Origin: Janibacter limosus
Lineage (GTDB): Bacteria; Actinomycetota; Actinomycetes; Actinomycetales; Dermatophilaceae
Length of the DNA stretch: 64,000 nucleotides
Assembly: GCF_004295485.1 (NCBI RefSeq)
Contig: NZ_CP036164.1
Span: 1,674,001 to 1,738,000 of the forward strand
Direction: 5' to 3'
Both the position numbers and the translations under genes were made by a program. A model generated the notes under the pieces. That model saw only the letters and a list, made by a program, of their open reading frames with translations, was not told the DNA's origin and made no database searches. Below, piece after piece: positions 53,402-62,417 of the stretch (the stretch's first letter is position 1; each line of letters opens with the position of its first letter).

Positions 53402-53489
53402 GCCCAGCTCCCCTCTCTCGACCCTTGAGCAAGGCTAGGTGGGAGCACCGACAACGATCCTCTGCTCCGTTAGGTGCACGACACGCAGG

Positions 53490-54026
53490 TCAGGAGATGC
53501 CGGCGAGCTGTGCCATGCGGGTCAGCGCCGGCCCGGCACTCGTCCGTAGCCTGCCCAGCACCTGCTGCATGGCCGCGGACTGGGCCAGCTCCGGCGGTGT
53601 GCGGGCTGGGTTGAGCGGCACCGTGTCGGCCCACGCCTTGAGGTCAGGGTCTCTGGCGAAGGCAGCGCCAGCGCGAGCGCCGATCACCTGCATCGCGAGC
53701 CAGCCGGTCGGGGTGTCGGATTAGGGCGAAGGGGGGCACAGCCGGTTCTTCTCCGCATCGCTGGAGATCGTCGCCTCGGCATATCCCGCCAGCGCCGCGC
53801 CGAAGCACGGGAAGCCGGTCCGGATCGGTTGCAGGGTGCTGACTTCCGACTGCCAGATCGGGACCAGCGGCGGGTACCGCAGCCCGGAGGCGGCGCAGTG
53901 CGCGACGAGCGCGTCGGGGGCGACCTGCTCCGTACCCTCGGTACAAACGACGCGCCCCTGCTCGATGGCACGCACGGGACCCGCGCGATGCCAATACGTG
54001 CATTGTACACACTTTGATTGAACCAA
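53490..54026 (-). pseudogene. open frame with an in-frame TAA
   Basis: The first part (to 53721, starting at the TTG at 54026) has a zinc-like CVQCTYWH and ends in PPSP. After one TAA the same frame continues with SDTPTGWLAMQVIGARAGAA and MQQVLGRLRTSAGPALTRMA to a TGA at 53490. The stop falls in a CCTTCGCCC run that carries the CGAAGGGGG word. No family recognised. It may be one broken gene or two small genes. Confidence 0.5.
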
Positions 54027-54028
54027 AA

Positions 54029-54433
54029 TTACCCATGTTTTCGCTGCACCTCGCGCACCGAATGAGCAGGGATCTGCCTGGTTGGCGCACCATCGCGATC
54101 GAAGAAGAGGTAGGTCCTCCCGTCATCGCTCTTCCGGTAGGACGCGGCCTCGATCTCGGTGATTCCACCGCCGAACGACTTCGCCTTCTGCCCCGGCGCC
54201 GCAATCGTGGTGGTCGGAGCAGTCAACAACCACGTCCTCATCCTCGGGCGCCTCGAGCGGCTCATAGCCATCCAGAGGAGCACGAGGCCGAGCCCTGCGA
54301 GGAGCAGCCGGATCCAAAGATCGTTGATGACTGGAAGTTCAGATCCGGCGACCTTGACGTCGCCGCCGACGACGGCCGCGACCAGGCAGCCCGCACCGAT
54401 CGCACCCAGCGTCGTTCGCAACCCGTCGTTCAT
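54029..54433 (-). CDS. small membrane protein at the end of the defence operon
   Basis: A 134-residue protein with two membrane helices (about 8-27, RTTLGAIGAGCLVAAVVGG, and about 40-58, LWIRLLLAGLGLVLLWMAM) and a basic cytoplasmic tail. The tail has no known domain. Twelve nt after the big ATPase gene on the same strand, so it is part of the operon. It could be a membrane effector or anchor; this is inference. Confidence 0.7.
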   Translation of the reverse strand: MNDGLRTTLGAIGAGCLVAAVVGGDVKVAGSELPVINDLWIRLLLAGLGLVLLWMAMSRSRRPRMRTWLLTAPTTTIAAPGQKAKSFGGGITEIEAASYRKSDDGRTYLFFDRDGAPTRQIPAHSVREVQRKHG

Positions 54434-54445
54434 GCCTTACCTCGC

Positions 54446-57019
54446 TCAGTTCCGATATCGCTTGATGCGATCGTGCCATCCACGTAGCCACGTCACTTCG
54501 GCCTGGACCTCATCGACTGTCGGCGGAACGTAATTCTCCTCCGGGGCATTGTCATGGCGAGCAGCCCAGCTTGAGGTCTTGGCGTAGGCCGCTTGGTACT
54601 CGTCGTGGTCTGCCTGCGAAAACTTCGGCAAGATCTTGAGCATCGTCGGGGCCACTTGGTTGGTGCCTCGATCGACCAACTCGTTCACGATATGAAGATT
54701 GACGGCTCGCTCGAGGGTCTCTGAGAGCCGTCCGGCAACGCCGCCAATCCGCTCGGCGTACTGGTCATCGGTGAGTTCGGCGCGCTCCTTGTTGATACGG
54801 GCCAAGTCCTGTTCGAGCCCCGCGATCCGCTGCGGGATGTCCTTCACCTGCCAAGGAAGTTCGTCAGCCACTAGGCCCGGCTGAGTTCCTCCCATGCGCT
54901 GGATTGACCTAGTGGCCACCCCGATCGACTTCCTTTTCGCTTCCTTGTTGAGGGCGTGCACGAAGGTGATCTCGTGCGTGAAGACGACAACTTGCCGTTG
55001 CTCTGCCAGCTCGACCAGCCGCTGCGCGACATGCGACCGGCGTGTGGCGTCAAGGGACGACACCGGGTCGTCGAAGACCACGCCTGAAAGCGATTCGTCC
55101 AGTTCAACTTCAGTCAGGAATCCCGCAAGGCCGAGGGCCGTTTGCTCGCCCTCGCTCAATACTTCGTCGATGTCTGCATCTCGACGGGTACCTAGCAGTG
55201 AAGGCTGGTGCTCGAGTGCCGAATCGCGCCCGCGACCCGTCCTGTTGAGCGTGACACCGCGCAGCTGAAGCCGCTCGGTCTCGCGAGTGAAACGGTCACG
55301 CACTTCCTGCGTCACGTACATCTCGGTAAGCTCACCTCTCTTTGTCGTTACGGCGTTGGTGGCGGTGAGCCGTCGAACTTCCTCGATCTGCCTGCGTTGT
55401 GCGAGACGCGCGACTTCCGTTTCGATCGCTGACCGAGCTTCGGACAACGCCTTTGCGTCCTGGAGTTCCAGAACCAACTTGCTGACGCCAGCGAGTTTTC
55501 CGGCAAACGTCGACGCGTCGATAGTCGCGGCCTGATCTGTCAGCGCTTGAACTCGGTTCGCAGCCGGTTCGCTGGCTTCGTCCTTGACAATGTCCGGCGC
55601 CTGCTCGTTGTCTCCGTCGAGCCAAGCGACGGCATCTGCGGCCGCCTGGGAGGCCGCGTTCAGCCATTCGACAGTCGCGTGCACCTGCTCGTCGCCCTCT
55701 TGCAGGCGGGTGGCGGCGGCCGAGACTGCAATCGGCAGAGTCTGCAGCTTGGCGAGCTCGTCTCGGTTCCCCGCGAGGAGCGAAGCCGCTGTATCTGCGT
55801 CGCGCGAAGTCGTGTCGGTGACGAAGCTCAGGAACCTAGTCAGGCGATCGACTGCGTTATCGTCCAGCGGCTGCTGACAGAGGACGCAAACGGCCGAGGT
55901 GCCGACGTACGGGTAGTTGTGGTCGTGAAACGCCTCGGTTACGGAGTATTCGCAGGCGGCCTCCCAGAGCGCGCGCCAAGTCTCAGATCCGACGCTGGTC
56001 AGCGGTTCGGCATCGAAGGTTGTCGCCGATGCAATCCGGGCGGCCTCTCGCAGTTCGGCAGCCTTCTGGCGCTGCTCCTTGAGCTTCTGGAGAGGTTCAG
56101 CACCAAGTGCGGCGACAAGCACGTAAGCATGCTGCTGGACAACTTTCCAGTCGCGGGCGAGCGAAGAGAGTCGCGCCTTCTCCCTGTTCGGGTCGCTGCC
56201 TTCGAGTCGGTTCTTCTCGGCAAGCTCAGCGGCCAACTTCGCGTCGTGGTCGTTGGTCAGCGCGGTTGCTGCGTCGATCGATGCCTGCGTCGTTGTCACC
56301 GAGAGGCCGGATAGAAACACCTCGGCGGCAGTGCCCTGATGAAGGACTGGCAGTTGTGGACGCGCTGCCTGATTCGACCCAATTCGGCGGGTGAGCTCGG
56401 CAGAGACCGCCTCGCAGGCATCAGAAAGTTCGTCGAGAATAGTCAACGCCGAGGGTCGGTAGTTGACCTCTGACGCCGTCGTTACGTAGGCATCCCCACA
56501 GTCTTCGTCGTAGAACCTGATCCGCGACAAGTCATGACATTGATACTCTCCGAGGCGCCAGGTGACCTCAGTGGCTCCGACCACGTAGTCCAGCTTGGCT
56601 GCTTGTGGCGTGTCGCCGTCAGCGAAGACGTTTCCAAGAAGCCGGTCTGACTTGACGCGAGCAGTAACGGCCTCGCGAATGAGCCGGGCGTACCCGGACT
56701 TCCCGCTCGCGTTGTTGCCGAAGATGATCGTGAGACCTTCGCCGTCGAAACCGAGGGTTTGGCCGGAGAGAAGCGCGTTAACGCCTGCGACTTCGGATAC
56801 CTGGAAAAGCCGAACGGGATCGCCTGTCGCGGTGGAGCCGGGGATGTCGGCGGCAGCAACGTCGACCGTGGCCGGGTAACTACCTGAAATCAGCTTGTCC
56901 GCGATGGCCGAGATTTCCTCGGGTGACATCAATTCGCCCCGACAGAATTTCGCGGCAGCGTCCTTCTGCCAGTCTGGTCGACCGGAGATCCAAGCCGCCA
57001 GGTCGTCGTTCAGCGTCAT
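54446..57019 (-). CDS. large SMC/RloC-like ATPase (AAA_13 type)
   Basis: An 857-residue ABC/SMC-type ATPase. Walker A GNNASGKS (101-108), a zinc-hook-like CVLC (378-381) in the middle of coiled-coil segments, signature LSEGEQ (621-626), Walker B VVFDDPVSSLD (647-657), His loop THE (681-683) and a C-terminal about 100 residues (RLSETLERAVNLHIVNELVD and SSWAARHDNAPEENY). RloC proteins have the same build and end in an anticodon nuclease; here the exact Arg-x3-Glu/His triad is not found, so activity is uncertain. Start ATG overlaps the hsdR stop (TAATG). Confidence 0.85.
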   Translation of the reverse strand: MTLNDDLAAWISGRPDWQKDAAAKFCRGELMSPEEISAIADKLISGSYPATVDVAAADIPGSTATGDPVRLFQVSEVAGVNALLSGQTLGFDGEGLTIIFGNNASGKSGYARLIREAVTARVKSDRLLGNVFADGDTPQAAKLDYVVGATEVTWRLGEYQCHDLSRIRFYDEDCGDAYVTTASEVNYRPSALTILDELSDACEAVSAELTRRIGSNQAARPQLPVLHQGTAAEVFLSGLSVTTTQASIDAATALTNDHDAKLAAELAEKNRLEGSDPNREKARLSSLARDWKVVQQHAYVLVAALGAEPLQKLKEQRQKAAELREAARIASATTFDAEPLTSVGSETWRALWEAACEYSVTEAFHDHNYPYVGTSAVCVLCQQPLDDNAVDRLTRFLSFVTDTTSRDADTAASLLAGNRDELAKLQTLPIAVSAAATRLQEGDEQVHATVEWLNAASQAAADAVAWLDGDNEQAPDIVKDEASEPAANRVQALTDQAATIDASTFAGKLAGVSKLVLELQDAKALSEARSAIETEVARLAQRRQIEEVRRLTATNAVTTKRGELTEMYVTQEVRDRFTRETERLQLRGVTLNRTGRGRDSALEHQPSLLGTRRDADIDEVLSEGEQTALGLAGFLTEVELDESLSGVVFDDPVSSLDATRRSHVAQRLVELAEQRQVVVFTHEITFVHALNKEAKRKSIGVATRSIQRMGGTQPGLVADELPWQVKDIPQRIAGLEQDLARINKERAELTDDQYAERIGGVAGRLSETLERAVNLHIVNELVDRGTNQVAPTMLKILPKFSQADHDEYQAAYAKTSSWAARHDNAPEENYVPPTVDEVQAEVTWLRGWHDRIKRYRN

Positions 57020-60000
57020 TACTTGCTCCCGGCGCTCAGCCCGAAGAATCGCTCGAAAAACGTGGTCAACGCCTCAACCACCGTCTGCTTCTTGTCGCCA
57101 TGCCCGCCTTCAGCTGAGAACCGTGATGTCGGCGGCAGAATCTTGGTGATCGCAGTACCGCCCGTACGCAGCTGGCCGTCGCGGAAGGCCTCGTCGATGA
57201 AGGCTCGGGTCTGCTCGGGCTTGAGTTTCTGGTCGGTGATGATCGCCTCAAGCTCAGCCTCCCGCTGGGCGTCGACGTAGGCACTCCACTCGTCGTCGAT
57301 TTCTCCGTTCAAGGTGACCCGATCGACGAAGTCCATGATGAGGTCCTTCTTGCTCCGCAGTGACGGGCTCGAGTCGACAGCCCGTTGGATCTCTTGGACA
57401 GCGTCCACCTCCTTGTCCGAACCGTCGCCCCAGGCTTTTCGCCACTTCTCGACCAGCATCAGGATGTAGTCGACGTTGATCTCGACCTGCTTGATCAGCT
57501 CGATCTCGAAGACGACGTCATCGTTGATCGACTCCTTCTCGGCGGCGTCGTCCTTGCGGAACTCGGCGAAGAGGTTGAGGTAGACCGACCGGTAGTCTTG
57601 ACTCTGTCGTTCGGTGAGGATCTCGTTGCCTGCGAACTCGTCGAAGGAGACGAGGATGTTCTGTAATCGCAGGATCGCGCCGAACAGAGCGATGAACTCC
57701 TTCTGCGCGGCCTCCCCCACGATCGGCTCGCCGAGCGGGAACTTGACGAGCAACTCGTTCGCACGATCCGAGTACTCGGCGTAGTAGTCACCGTATGGCT
57801 TGAGGATGACAACGCCCTTGGCGTCCTTGTTGCCGAACAGCGCCATTGCGTCGTTGGTCTCCTCCTCCAGGTCACGGAAGGAGACGATGTTGCCGTAGGT
57901 CTTGACCGAGTTCAGGATGCGGTTCGTACGCGAGTAGGCCTGGATCAGGCCGTGGGCGCGAAGGTTCTTGTCCACGAACAGGGTGTTCATGGTTGTGGCG
58001 TCGAAGCCGGTCAGGAACATGTTGACTACGATCACCATGTCGATCTCGCGGTTCTTCATCCGCTGGGACAAGTCCTTGTAGTAGTTCTGGAACTTGTCGG
58101 CACTGGTGTCGTAGCTGGTGCCGAAGTACCCGTTGTAGTCCTTGATCGCCTCTTCGAGGAACGAGCGAGCATCGCCTCCGAGGCCCTCGGTGTCGAAGGC
58201 TTCGTCGTCGAGGATGCCGTCGTCGGAGGCTTCGTTGGCACCGTAGGAGAAGATGATGCCGATCTTGAGGCGGCGGTCAGAAGGTAGTCCGGTCTGTTGC
58301 TTCTTGAACTCCAGGTAGTAGCGCTGGGCGGCGTCGATGGAGGCAGTGGCGAACAGTGCGTTGAAGCCGCGTACGCGTCGCCGCTCTCTCAGCTCTTCGG
58401 CCTTGCGTCGGCTCTTGACGACATCGCCGACGTTGGTGACCACGGCGTGGGAGTAGCTCGATGATCGGCGGGTCTTCTGGTCGAAGTGCTCCAGGATGTA
58501 CTTGACGATCTCTGCGAGTCGCCGCTGGTCAAGCAGTGCCTTCTCGGAATCGATGGCCGAGACCTGCTTGTCGTCCGGGGCGCCAACCTTGACGGTGTTG
58601 ATGTAGTCGATCCGGAACGGTAGGACGTTCTTGTCGGTGATGGCGTCGACGATCGTGTAGGTGTGCAGCTTGTCCCCGAAGGCTTGCTCAGTGGTCTTGA
58701 GCTTCGGGTTGCCGCCGCTGCTGGCGTTGGCCGAGAAGATCGGGGTCCCGGTGAACCCGAACAGGTTGTAGCGCTTGAACGCCCGGGTGATGTCGGTGTG
58801 CATATCCCCGAACTGCGAGCGGTGGCACTCGTCGAAGATGATCACGGCGTGGCCGGAGAAGACCTCGTGGCCCTTGTTGGCCTTGGTGAAGGTCGAGAGT
58901 TTCTGGATCGTGGTGATGATGATCCGCGCATTCGGGTCTTCGAGCTGGCGCTTGAGCACCGAAGTTGAGGCGTTGGAGTTGGCTGCCCCCTTCTCGAAGC
59001 GGTCGTACTCGCGCATGGTCTGGTAGTCCAGATCCTTGCGGTCGACCACGAAGAGCACCTTGTCGACCGACGCCAACTTCGACGCCAGCTGGGCCGTCTT
59101 GAACGAGGTCAGTGTCTTACCCGAGCCCGTGGTGTGCCAGACGTGGCCGCCAGCCTCCACCGAGCCGAGGGTCTTGTAGTTGGTGGCGATGTCGATCTTC
59201 TGCAGGATCCGCTCAGTCGCGACGATCTGGTACGGCCGCATCACCAGCAGTAGCCGGTCAGCCGTCAGCACGCAGTACTTGGTCAGGACATTGAGGAACG
59301 AGTGCTTGGCGAAGAAGGTCTTGACGAACGCTGTCAGGTCGGTGATTGGCTTGTTCTGCGCGTCCGCCCACCACGAGGTGAACTCGAAGCTGTTCGAGGT
59401 CTGGCGGCCTCGCTTGCTTCCTCGTACGCTGCTCTCCTTGACGACGGCGCTCCGCGTGCTGTTGGAGTAGTACTTGGTTAGCGTGCCGTTGCTGATGACG
59501 AAGAGCTGGACGTATTCGAAGAGGCCCGAGCCGGCCCAGAAGCTGTCTCGCTGGTACCGGCTGATCTGGTTGAACGCCTCGCGCAGGTCGACACCTCGAC
59601 GCTTGAGCTCGATGTGCACCATCGGGAGGCCGTTGACCAGCACGGTGACGTCGTAGCGGTTGGCGTAGTTCGCGCCACCCTCGCCCTGACCGACCTCGTA
59701 TTGGTTGATGACCTGGAGCCGGTTGTTGTGGATGTTGACCTTGTCGAGCAGCCGGACGTTTTTGGTCGACCCGTCGTCGCGGGTCAACAACTGGATGTGG
59801 TCTTCCTGGATGCGAACGGTCTTCTCGACGATGCCGTCGCTCTTGCCGGCGATTTTCTCATTGAAGAATTGCTTCCATTCGGCGTCACTGAACGTGATGT
59901 CGTTGAGCGCCTCCAACTGGGTGCGCAGGTTGGCAGCGATCTGACCTTCGGAGGTGATCGGGAGGTACTCGTACGCCTGCGACTCCAGGAGGCGAATCAT

Positions 60001-60129
60001 CTCGCGCTCGAGGTCGGCCTCCGACTGGTACGAGGCCGACTGATTCGGATCGGGCGTGTGCTCAGCTACAACGGTGCTGTCGGCCGAGACGGCGATCGGA
60101 TCGTACTTGCTTGGAGGGCCGTCGCTCAT
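57019..60129 (-). CDS. hsdR: type I restriction enzyme R subunit
   Basis: A 1036-residue HsdR. The N-terminal PD-ExK nuclease has YDVTVLVNGLPMVHIELKRR; the helicase has Walker A TGSGKT in HVWHTTGSGKTLTSFKTAQL, DECHRSQFG, and FGFTGTPIFS. It cuts DNA lacking the host methylation after translocation. The ATG at 60129 overlaps the stop of the PrrC-like gene (ATGA); an ATG at 60144 gives five more residues. It is followed by the large ATPase. Confidence 0.95.
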   Translation of the reverse strand: MSDGPPSKYDPIAVSADSTVVAEHTPDPNQSASYQSEADLEREMIRLLESQAYEYLPITSEGQIAANLRTQLEALNDITFSDAEWKQFFNEKIAGKSDGIVEKTVRIQEDHIQLLTRDDGSTKNVRLLDKVNIHNNRLQVINQYEVGQGEGGANYANRYDVTVLVNGLPMVHIELKRRGVDLREAFNQISRYQRDSFWAGSGLFEYVQLFVISNGTLTKYYSNSTRSAVVKESSVRGSKRGRQTSNSFEFTSWWADAQNKPITDLTAFVKTFFAKHSFLNVLTKYCVLTADRLLLVMRPYQIVATERILQKIDIATNYKTLGSVEAGGHVWHTTGSGKTLTSFKTAQLASKLASVDKVLFVVDRKDLDYQTMREYDRFEKGAANSNASTSVLKRQLEDPNARIIITTIQKLSTFTKANKGHEVFSGHAVIIFDECHRSQFGDMHTDITRAFKRYNLFGFTGTPIFSANASSGGNPKLKTTEQAFGDKLHTYTIVDAITDKNVLPFRIDYINTVKVGAPDDKQVSAIDSEKALLDQRRLAEIVKYILEHFDQKTRRSSSYSHAVVTNVGDVVKSRRKAEELRERRRVRGFNALFATASIDAAQRYYLEFKKQQTGLPSDRRLKIGIIFSYGANEASDDGILDDEAFDTEGLGGDARSFLEEAIKDYNGYFGTSYDTSADKFQNYYKDLSQRMKNREIDMVIVVNMFLTGFDATTMNTLFVDKNLRAHGLIQAYSRTNRILNSVKTYGNIVSFRDLEEETNDAMALFGNKDAKGVVILKPYGDYYAEYSDRANELLVKFPLGEPIVGEAAQKEFIALFGAILRLQNILVSFDEFAGNEILTERQSQDYRSVYLNLFAEFRKDDAAEKESINDDVVFEIELIKQVEINVDYILMLVEKWRKAWGDGSDKEVDAVQEIQRAVDSSPSLRSKKDLIMDFVDRVTLNGEIDDEWSAYVDAQREAELEAIITDQKLKPEQTRAFIDEAFRDGQLRTGGTAITKILPPTSRFSAEGGHGDKKQTVVEALTTFFERFFGLSAGSK

Positions 60130-61190
60130 GCCGTGACCGCCCATCTGAACGTCTTCAGGAACTCCTGAAACTCACCCCTCAAAGCATCCTTGTATTCCAC
60201 TGCCACCTCGGAAGAATCCAGATCCGCGAACCGATCATGGCTGTAGAGGTTGAGAACCTTCGTCAACAGAGCCGCGTCAGGACCGGTTAGCAGATCACCC
60301 CAACCTCCCGTATGCCCGAGAAAGTTGGCCGTCTTCTCAAGAAGAGCTCGGAACTGATTGAAGTGCCCCCGTTGAACCGAGTTCTCCAAAATCGCCTGCT
60401 GGATATCGTTAATGACCCCAAGGTGATAACTGAAAGGCGTGTCCTTCGACTGTTTACGGAGTGTCCATCCGGCGACTGGTTCTCGCGCAAGAACATACGC
60501 GTGGTCATTTTTCCGACGGAGGGAATTGAACAGAACGTTGAAGAAGAGTGCGTGATGGGTCGTGACCAGGAATCTCAGGTCTAGATCTGCGGCACGCTTG
60601 ATAAGACCAGCCAAGGCGAGCGCAACAGAAACGATACGCACGTCATCCATGGACGACACTGGATCATCAATCACGGCGAGTGTTAGCCCATCGTAATCCG
60701 TCGTTGAGCGCAGATCTTCGTTATCAGCAAGGGTTTCTATCGCCTCGCTCAGCACGGAGTAGTAAACACACCATACAAATATGCTTTCCTCTGCCCGCGA
60801 TATTTTGATGCCGTCGGTCGTGCTGTCATCCCCGGCATAAACACCAAAGACAACTTCGCCGCGAGCGAAGTCGATCAGAGGCTCGATCTTGCCATCGGTG
60901 AAACCTTTGAAGTTGTGGATTATCGCCCCATCGAGACCCTGGGTCTCGATAGTCTTCAGTAGTTCTGCTTCGAGATTCATCTTGAGCACTACTCGCTCGT
61001 TGTCCCAGCTGAAAACATCCTCGACATACGAGTTGTAGAGGACCACCCCGTCGGGATCACGGTCTTTCATCTGTTGAGCCAACCGCGTCTTACCAATCGT
61101 GTTTGGCGCATAGATTAGAGTGCTAAGAGAACCGGATGCGCCCGTCGACAGGTAATCACACAGGCTGTCGATTGTCTCGTGATGCTCCAT
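60126..61190 (-). CDS. PrrC-like anticodon nuclease
   Basis: A 354-residue ABC-ATPase-type protein between hsdS and hsdR. Walker A APNTIGKT (28-35, an altered P-loop), signature-like ISRAEES (130-136), Walker B VIDDPVSSMDD (173-183) and THHALFF (211-217). The C-terminus has R281-x3-E285 (NQFRALLEKTANF) and His318 (NLYSHDRF): spacing Arg+4=Glu, Glu+33=His. In E. coli PrrC the ACNase triad is Arg320, Glu324, His356, with +4 and +32. It is probably a latent tRNA-cutting nuclease activated by disturbance of the restriction enzyme. Confidence 0.85.
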   Translation of the reverse strand: MEHHETIDSLCDYLSTGASGSLSTLIYAPNTIGKTRLAQQMKDRDPDGVVLYNSYVEDVFSWDNERVVLKMNLEAELLKTIETQGLDGAIIHNFKGFTDGKIEPLIDFARGEVVFGVYAGDDSTTDGIKISRAEESIFVWCVYYSVLSEAIETLADNEDLRSTTDYDGLTLAVIDDPVSSMDDVRIVSVALALAGLIKRAADLDLRFLVTTHHALFFNVLFNSLRRKNDHAYVLAREPVAGWTLRKQSKDTPFSYHLGVINDIQQAILENSVQRGHFNQFRALLEKTANFLGHTGGWGDLLTGPDAALLTKVLNLYSHDRFADLDSSEVAVEYKDALRGEFQEFLKTFRWAVTA

Positions 61191-61193
61191 TGT

Positions 61194-62417
61194 CTATTTA
61201 GCCTCCTCGAACGTCAGGAGACGGTCACGGTAATGCTCGTACTGCCTACGGCGAGCGGACAGTTCGGCCGGGAGTCCGACACTGAGATCGTTGACCAGCA
61301 TGTCGAAGTTGTCGAGCACCCCGGCAGCCTCTTGCTGAAGGTCGAGACTCGGAAGGGGCACCTCGATCCTAGAAAAGGACGTCTTGTTGATTAGCGGCAT
61401 CGTCCCGCCGCCTTGCTCCCCCTGCGTCCTGAGCGCCTGACGCATCTCCGTCAGGACATGGAACATGTAGCCGACATGGAAGTCGATGGTGGGAATGATG
61501 GCGTTGATCTGCTGGTTCGTGATGCAGTCGTTCGCATTGATCACCGTCTTTCCCATGTCGGCGCCAATACAAGTCACCAGCAAGGAACCCGCTGGGACGC
61601 GCGCCTTCGCCATTGCGGCGAAGCCCGCCGCCGACAGCTGGCGCGCCGTACCAGAGACGTGCTTCATACCATTCTTGATGTCTGAAGGCGTTACGAAGTC
61701 CAACTCGGTACCCCAGGCAGAGGAGTCAGACGACTTGGGAGTCCTACCGGTCACGATTCGACCAAGGTCAGCAAGTGTTACCTGCGCGGCACCACTGGCC
61801 GCATCCGAGAGGATCTTGGTCCGATAGTGCTCGTACTGGCGTCGACGAGCCTCCAGCTCCGCCTCCAGCTCCGCCTCCAGCTGGGTGAACCGATCCAAAA
61901 CTCTCACGATTTCTCGCTGCACTTCGAGAGGCGGGACGGGGATTTGGATCTTCGCAAGGTTTGCACCTGATACGCGCCGAACCTTGGTTCCCGACACGTA
62001 GCGACGCTTCTGACTTTGGAACTGCTCGCTTTGGAAGAAGTACGCAACATACTTTGGTTCGAAAGTGTGACGATATATGTAGGCATCACCGCTCAGCACG
62101 ACGCTCGACTCACCCACCCACGCGGTCGCCTTAGCGACTGCCTCGTCATCTTCGCTCGTCGTAGCAATGAGAAGATCGCCGGGCTTTGCATATCTCAACT
62201 TGGCTGCGACGCTCTCAGACGTGAATGATTTCGTCTCCGTCGCCCAAACACCATAGTGGGTGTGGATCTGACCGTAGTGGACAGCCGGGACACCCTCACC
62301 TACGAGGTCCTTCTTCTGAAGACCATTACCCCGGATGAACTCGCCAACTTCGCCAAGGGTTCTGAACGGAACTCGACCTGGGGACGGTTTGGCGAGCAAC
62401 GCCTCCAACTTGCTCAC
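61194..62417 (-). CDS. hsdS: type I specificity subunit
   Basis: A 407-residue HsdS with two target recognition domains (about 15-160 and 215-355). The conserved repeats RRRQYEHYR at 191-199 and 389-397 close each half. Between them lies a four-residue repeat LEAE (ELEAELEAELEA, about 180-190) encoded by a 12-bp tandem repeat. GTG start at 62417 overlaps the hsdM stop (GTGA). Confidence 0.92.
   Translation of the reverse strand: MSKLEALLAKPSPGRVPFRTLGEVGEFIRGNGLQKKDLVGEGVPAVHYGQIHTHYGVWATETKSFTSESVAAKLRYAKPGDLLIATTSEDDEAVAKATAWVGESSVVLSGDAYIYRHTFEPKYVAYFFQSEQFQSQKRRYVSGTKVRRVSGANLAKIQIPVPPLEVQREIVRVLDRFTQLEAELEAELEARRRQYEHYRTKILSDAASGAAQVTLADLGRIVTGRTPKSSDSSAWGTELDFVTPSDIKNGMKHVSGTARQLSAAGFAAMAKARVPAGSLLVTCIGADMGKTVINANDCITNQQINAIIPTIDFHVGYMFHVLTEMRQALRTQGEQGGGTMPLINKTSFSRIEVPLPSLDLQQEAAGVLDNFDMLVNDLSVGLPAELSARRRQYEHYRDRLLTFEEAK
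61849..61884. repeat. 12-bp tandem repeat in the hsdS spacer
   Basis: GCCTCCAGCTCC at 61849-61860 and 61861-61872, plus GCCTCCAGCTGG at 61873-61884. Each adds four residues (ELEA) in the central spacer of HsdS. Confidence 0.9.

Noticed and set aside
54446..57019. Calling the large ATPase a definite anticodon nuclease
   Set aside because: The exact triad of PrrC/RloC is not visible; only the architecture is similar.
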